In this document: positions 62,637 through 64,000 of the stretch, piece after piece
Layout: each line of letters opens with the position of its first letter
Numbering within the stretch: the stretch's first letter is position 1
Source: CAVYOE01 sp963770155
GTDB taxonomy: Bacteria > Actinomycetota > Thermoleophilia > Solirubrobacterales > 70-9
Direction of reading: 5' to 3'
DNA length: 64,000 nucleotides
Assembly (NCBI GenBank): GCA_963770155.1
Contig: CAVYOE010000001.1
Coordinates: 1,612,001 to 1,676,000, forward strand
Notes under the pieces: model-generated
Told to the model about the DNA's origin: nothing
The model's input: only the letters and a program-made list of their open reading frames with translations
The model's database searches: none
Made by a program: the position numbers and the translations under genes

Positions 62637-64000
62637 CGCTGCTCGGGCGGCGCCGGGTCGATCAGGACGCCGGGATTGAGGATCGCGCTGGGGTCGAGCT
62701 CGGCTTTGGCCGCTCGCAGGGCGTCGGCGAACGGCTCCGGGCGCTGACGGTCGTACCAGGGGCGGTGGTCGCGGCCGACAGCGTGGTGGTGGGTGATCGT
62801 ACCGCCGCCCCCGATCACCGCCTCCGACGCCGCCGCCTTGATCTCGTCCCACTGCTCGACCTCGCCGCCGCGGACCGCCGGGGCCAGCACCGTTATGTAG
62901 GGGGCGGGCCCGTCCGGATAGACGTGGGTGAAGCGGCAGCTCACCCTGGGAGAGCCGGCGCCGTCACTGGCGGTTCCGCAGACCTCGGCCACCTTCGCCC
63001 GCGCTGCCTCCATCACGTTGGCGTGGAACTCCTCGAAGCGGTCCCAGGTGATCGCGGTCTCGAAGGTGTCGCTCAGCACCCCGCAGGCGACGAAGCCGTC
63101 GCGAAGATAGGGCGCGGCGAGGAACGCATCGCGCCAGGTGCCGACGGCGTCAGAGCCGCCCTGGCCCCGGCGCTCCTCCGGTTCCCCGCCGTGGGCTCGC
63201 GCTATTTCGAGCGCGGTTTCCATCGCTGTCTCAACCGGGTGATGGGGCGACTCGAAGCCAAGCACCAGCAAGGACTTGCCGGGCGGGCCGGCGCCGGTCA
63301 CCTCTGCCTCGGTCGCGTCGAGCAGGCGGCAGTTCGAGGGGTGGAGGCCCGACTGCGACAACTCGCGGACCGCGCCGGCTCCGGCGAGAAAATCGTCGAA
63401 CTCGACGCCGCGAGAGGCCTTGAATTCCGGCCGCGGCTGCACCCGGACCCAGGCCTCTGTGATCACGCCGAGGATTCCCTCCGAGCCCAGCAAGAGCCGG
63501 TCGGGGCTCGGACCGGCACCGGAACCCGGCAGCCTCCGGCTCTGCCACACATCTGAACCACTATTTCCCGCCGGTGTGATCGCCCGGACCGACTCGACCA
63601 GGTCGTCGATGTGGGTGTAGAGAGTCGCGAAGTGGCCGCCGGCGCGGGTCGCGATCCAGCCGCCGAGGGTCGAGTACTCGAACGACTGCGGGAAATGGCG
63701 CAGCGTGAGCCCGTGCTCGCGCAGCTGATCCTCGAGCACCGGTCCGGTCGCGCCGGCCTGGATCCGTGCCGCGCGCGACTCGGCGTCCACCTCCAGCACC
63801 CGGTCAAGCGCGCGCAGGTCGACGCTGACGACGGGACGGTCGTCAGCGAACCTGGGCTCCACCCCGCCGACAACGCTGGTGCCGCCGCCAAATGGGATCG
63901 CCGCCGCGCCCCGTTCGGCGCAGAAGTCGAGGACGGCCTCGACCTCCTCCTCGCTCCGGGGCCTCGCAACCAGGTCGGGCGGATGCTCGAACTCACCACG
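62633..64000 (-). CDS. Alkylglycerone-phosphate-synthase-like FAD oxidoreductase, N-terminus cut by window edge
   Basis: At least 455 residues; the frame is open to the right window edge. The FAD PCMH domain shows DLVARPRSEEEVEAVLDFCA, PFGGGTSVVGGVEPRF and RHFPQSFEYSTLGGWIATRA. The C-terminal FAD-oxidase domain has TITHHHAVGRDHRPWY, with the HHH(A)VG motif typical of alkylglycerone-phosphate synthase, and LDPSAILNPGVLIDP at the end. AGPS makes the ether bond of ether lipids; other FAD-linked oxidases of the family act on glycolate or D-lactate. The 3' end overlaps the convergent PKD-protein gene by 4 nt. Confidence 0.85.
   Translation of the reverse strand, partial: RGEFEHPPDLVARPRSEEEVEAVLDFCAERGAAAIPFGGGTSVVGGVEPRFADDRPVVSVDLRALDRVLEVDAESRAARIQAGATGPVLEDQLREHGLTLRHFPQSFEYSTLGGWIATRAGGHFATLYTHIDDLVESVRAITPAGNSGSDVWQSRRLPGSGAGPSPDRLLLGSEGILGVITEAWVRVQPRPEFKASRGVEFDDFLAGAGAVRELSQSGLHPSNCRLLDATEAEVTGAGPPGKSLLVLGFESPHHPVETAMETALEIARAHGGEPEERRGQGGSDAVGTWRDAFLAAPYLRDGFVACGVLSDTFETAITWDRFEEFHANVMEAARAKVAEVCGTASDGAGSPRVSCRFTHVYPDGPAPYITVLAPAVRGGEVEQWDEIKAAASEAVIGGGGTITHHHAVGRDHRPWYDRQRPEPFADALRAAKAELDPSAILNPGVLIDPAPPEQR

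Overview
The window is high-GC, almost fully coding bacterial DNA with short intergenic gaps. It looks like a member of the Actinomycetota, most likely class Thermoleophilia (Solirubrobacterales or relatives). That placement is inferred from four things: codon bias and gene density; many start codons lying 5-10 nt behind a TAnnnT -10 box (leaderless-type promoters); a decaprenyl-phosphate phosphoribosyltransferase-like gene and an LPXTG surface protein, which point to an actinobacterial envelope; and four secreted proteins ending in the same lysine-rich, two-cysteine tail. No rRNA, tRNA, CRISPR array, IS element or prophage gene was recognised.

Bases 1-15186 hold a complex I (NADH:quinone oxidoreductase) operon in the order nuoB-C-D-EF-G-H-I, three SnoaL/NTF2-like genes, then nuoJ-K-L-M-N. 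nuoB is cut by the left edge. nuoE and nuoF are one fused gene. The last nuo gene overlaps, by one base, a gene for a two-domain peptidoglycan hydrolase (M14 carboxypeptidase plus amidase_2). A transporter, small enzymes, a fourth SnoaL-like gene, a double-domain ThyX-like protein (frameshifted) and an LPXTG-anchored cupredoxin follow, up to 21.2 kb.

From 21 to 35 kb there are a secreted trypsin-like protease, acetyl-CoA synthetase, a secreted beta-helix/RTX protein, a membrane protein, an ACT-domain protein, peptide deformylase, a CBS protein, a badly frame-disrupted trans-acting enoyl reductase-like gene, an alpha/beta-hydrolase-fold protein without a nucleophile, an SDR, a flippase-like LPG-synthase membrane domain and a DUF2804-like protein. 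From 35 to 47.7 kb there are a sulfotransferase, an RpiB-like protein, a RibD-C reductase, an acyl-CoA dehydrogenase, two large secreted repeat proteins behind duplicated upstream DNA, an APH-like kinase, a HAD hydrolase, an EamA transporter and a histidine kinase with a single-domain response regulator following. Single-gene frame breaks cluster between 28.7 and 46.7 kb.

From 47.7 kb to the right edge there are a DEAD-box helicase, a quinone-reductase-like MDR, a PfkB kinase, citrate synthase with two small downstream genes, an acyl-CoA dehydrogenase pair with an FAD monooxygenase-like gene, a LuxR-type regulator, the UbiA-family phosphoribosyltransferase, a sorbosone-dehydrogenase-like PKD protein, and an alkylglycerone-phosphate-synthase-like FAD enzyme cut by the right edge. 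Together this is an aerobic respiratory and central carbon chromosome segment (complex I, citrate synthase, Acs, beta-oxidation) interleaved with cell-envelope genes.
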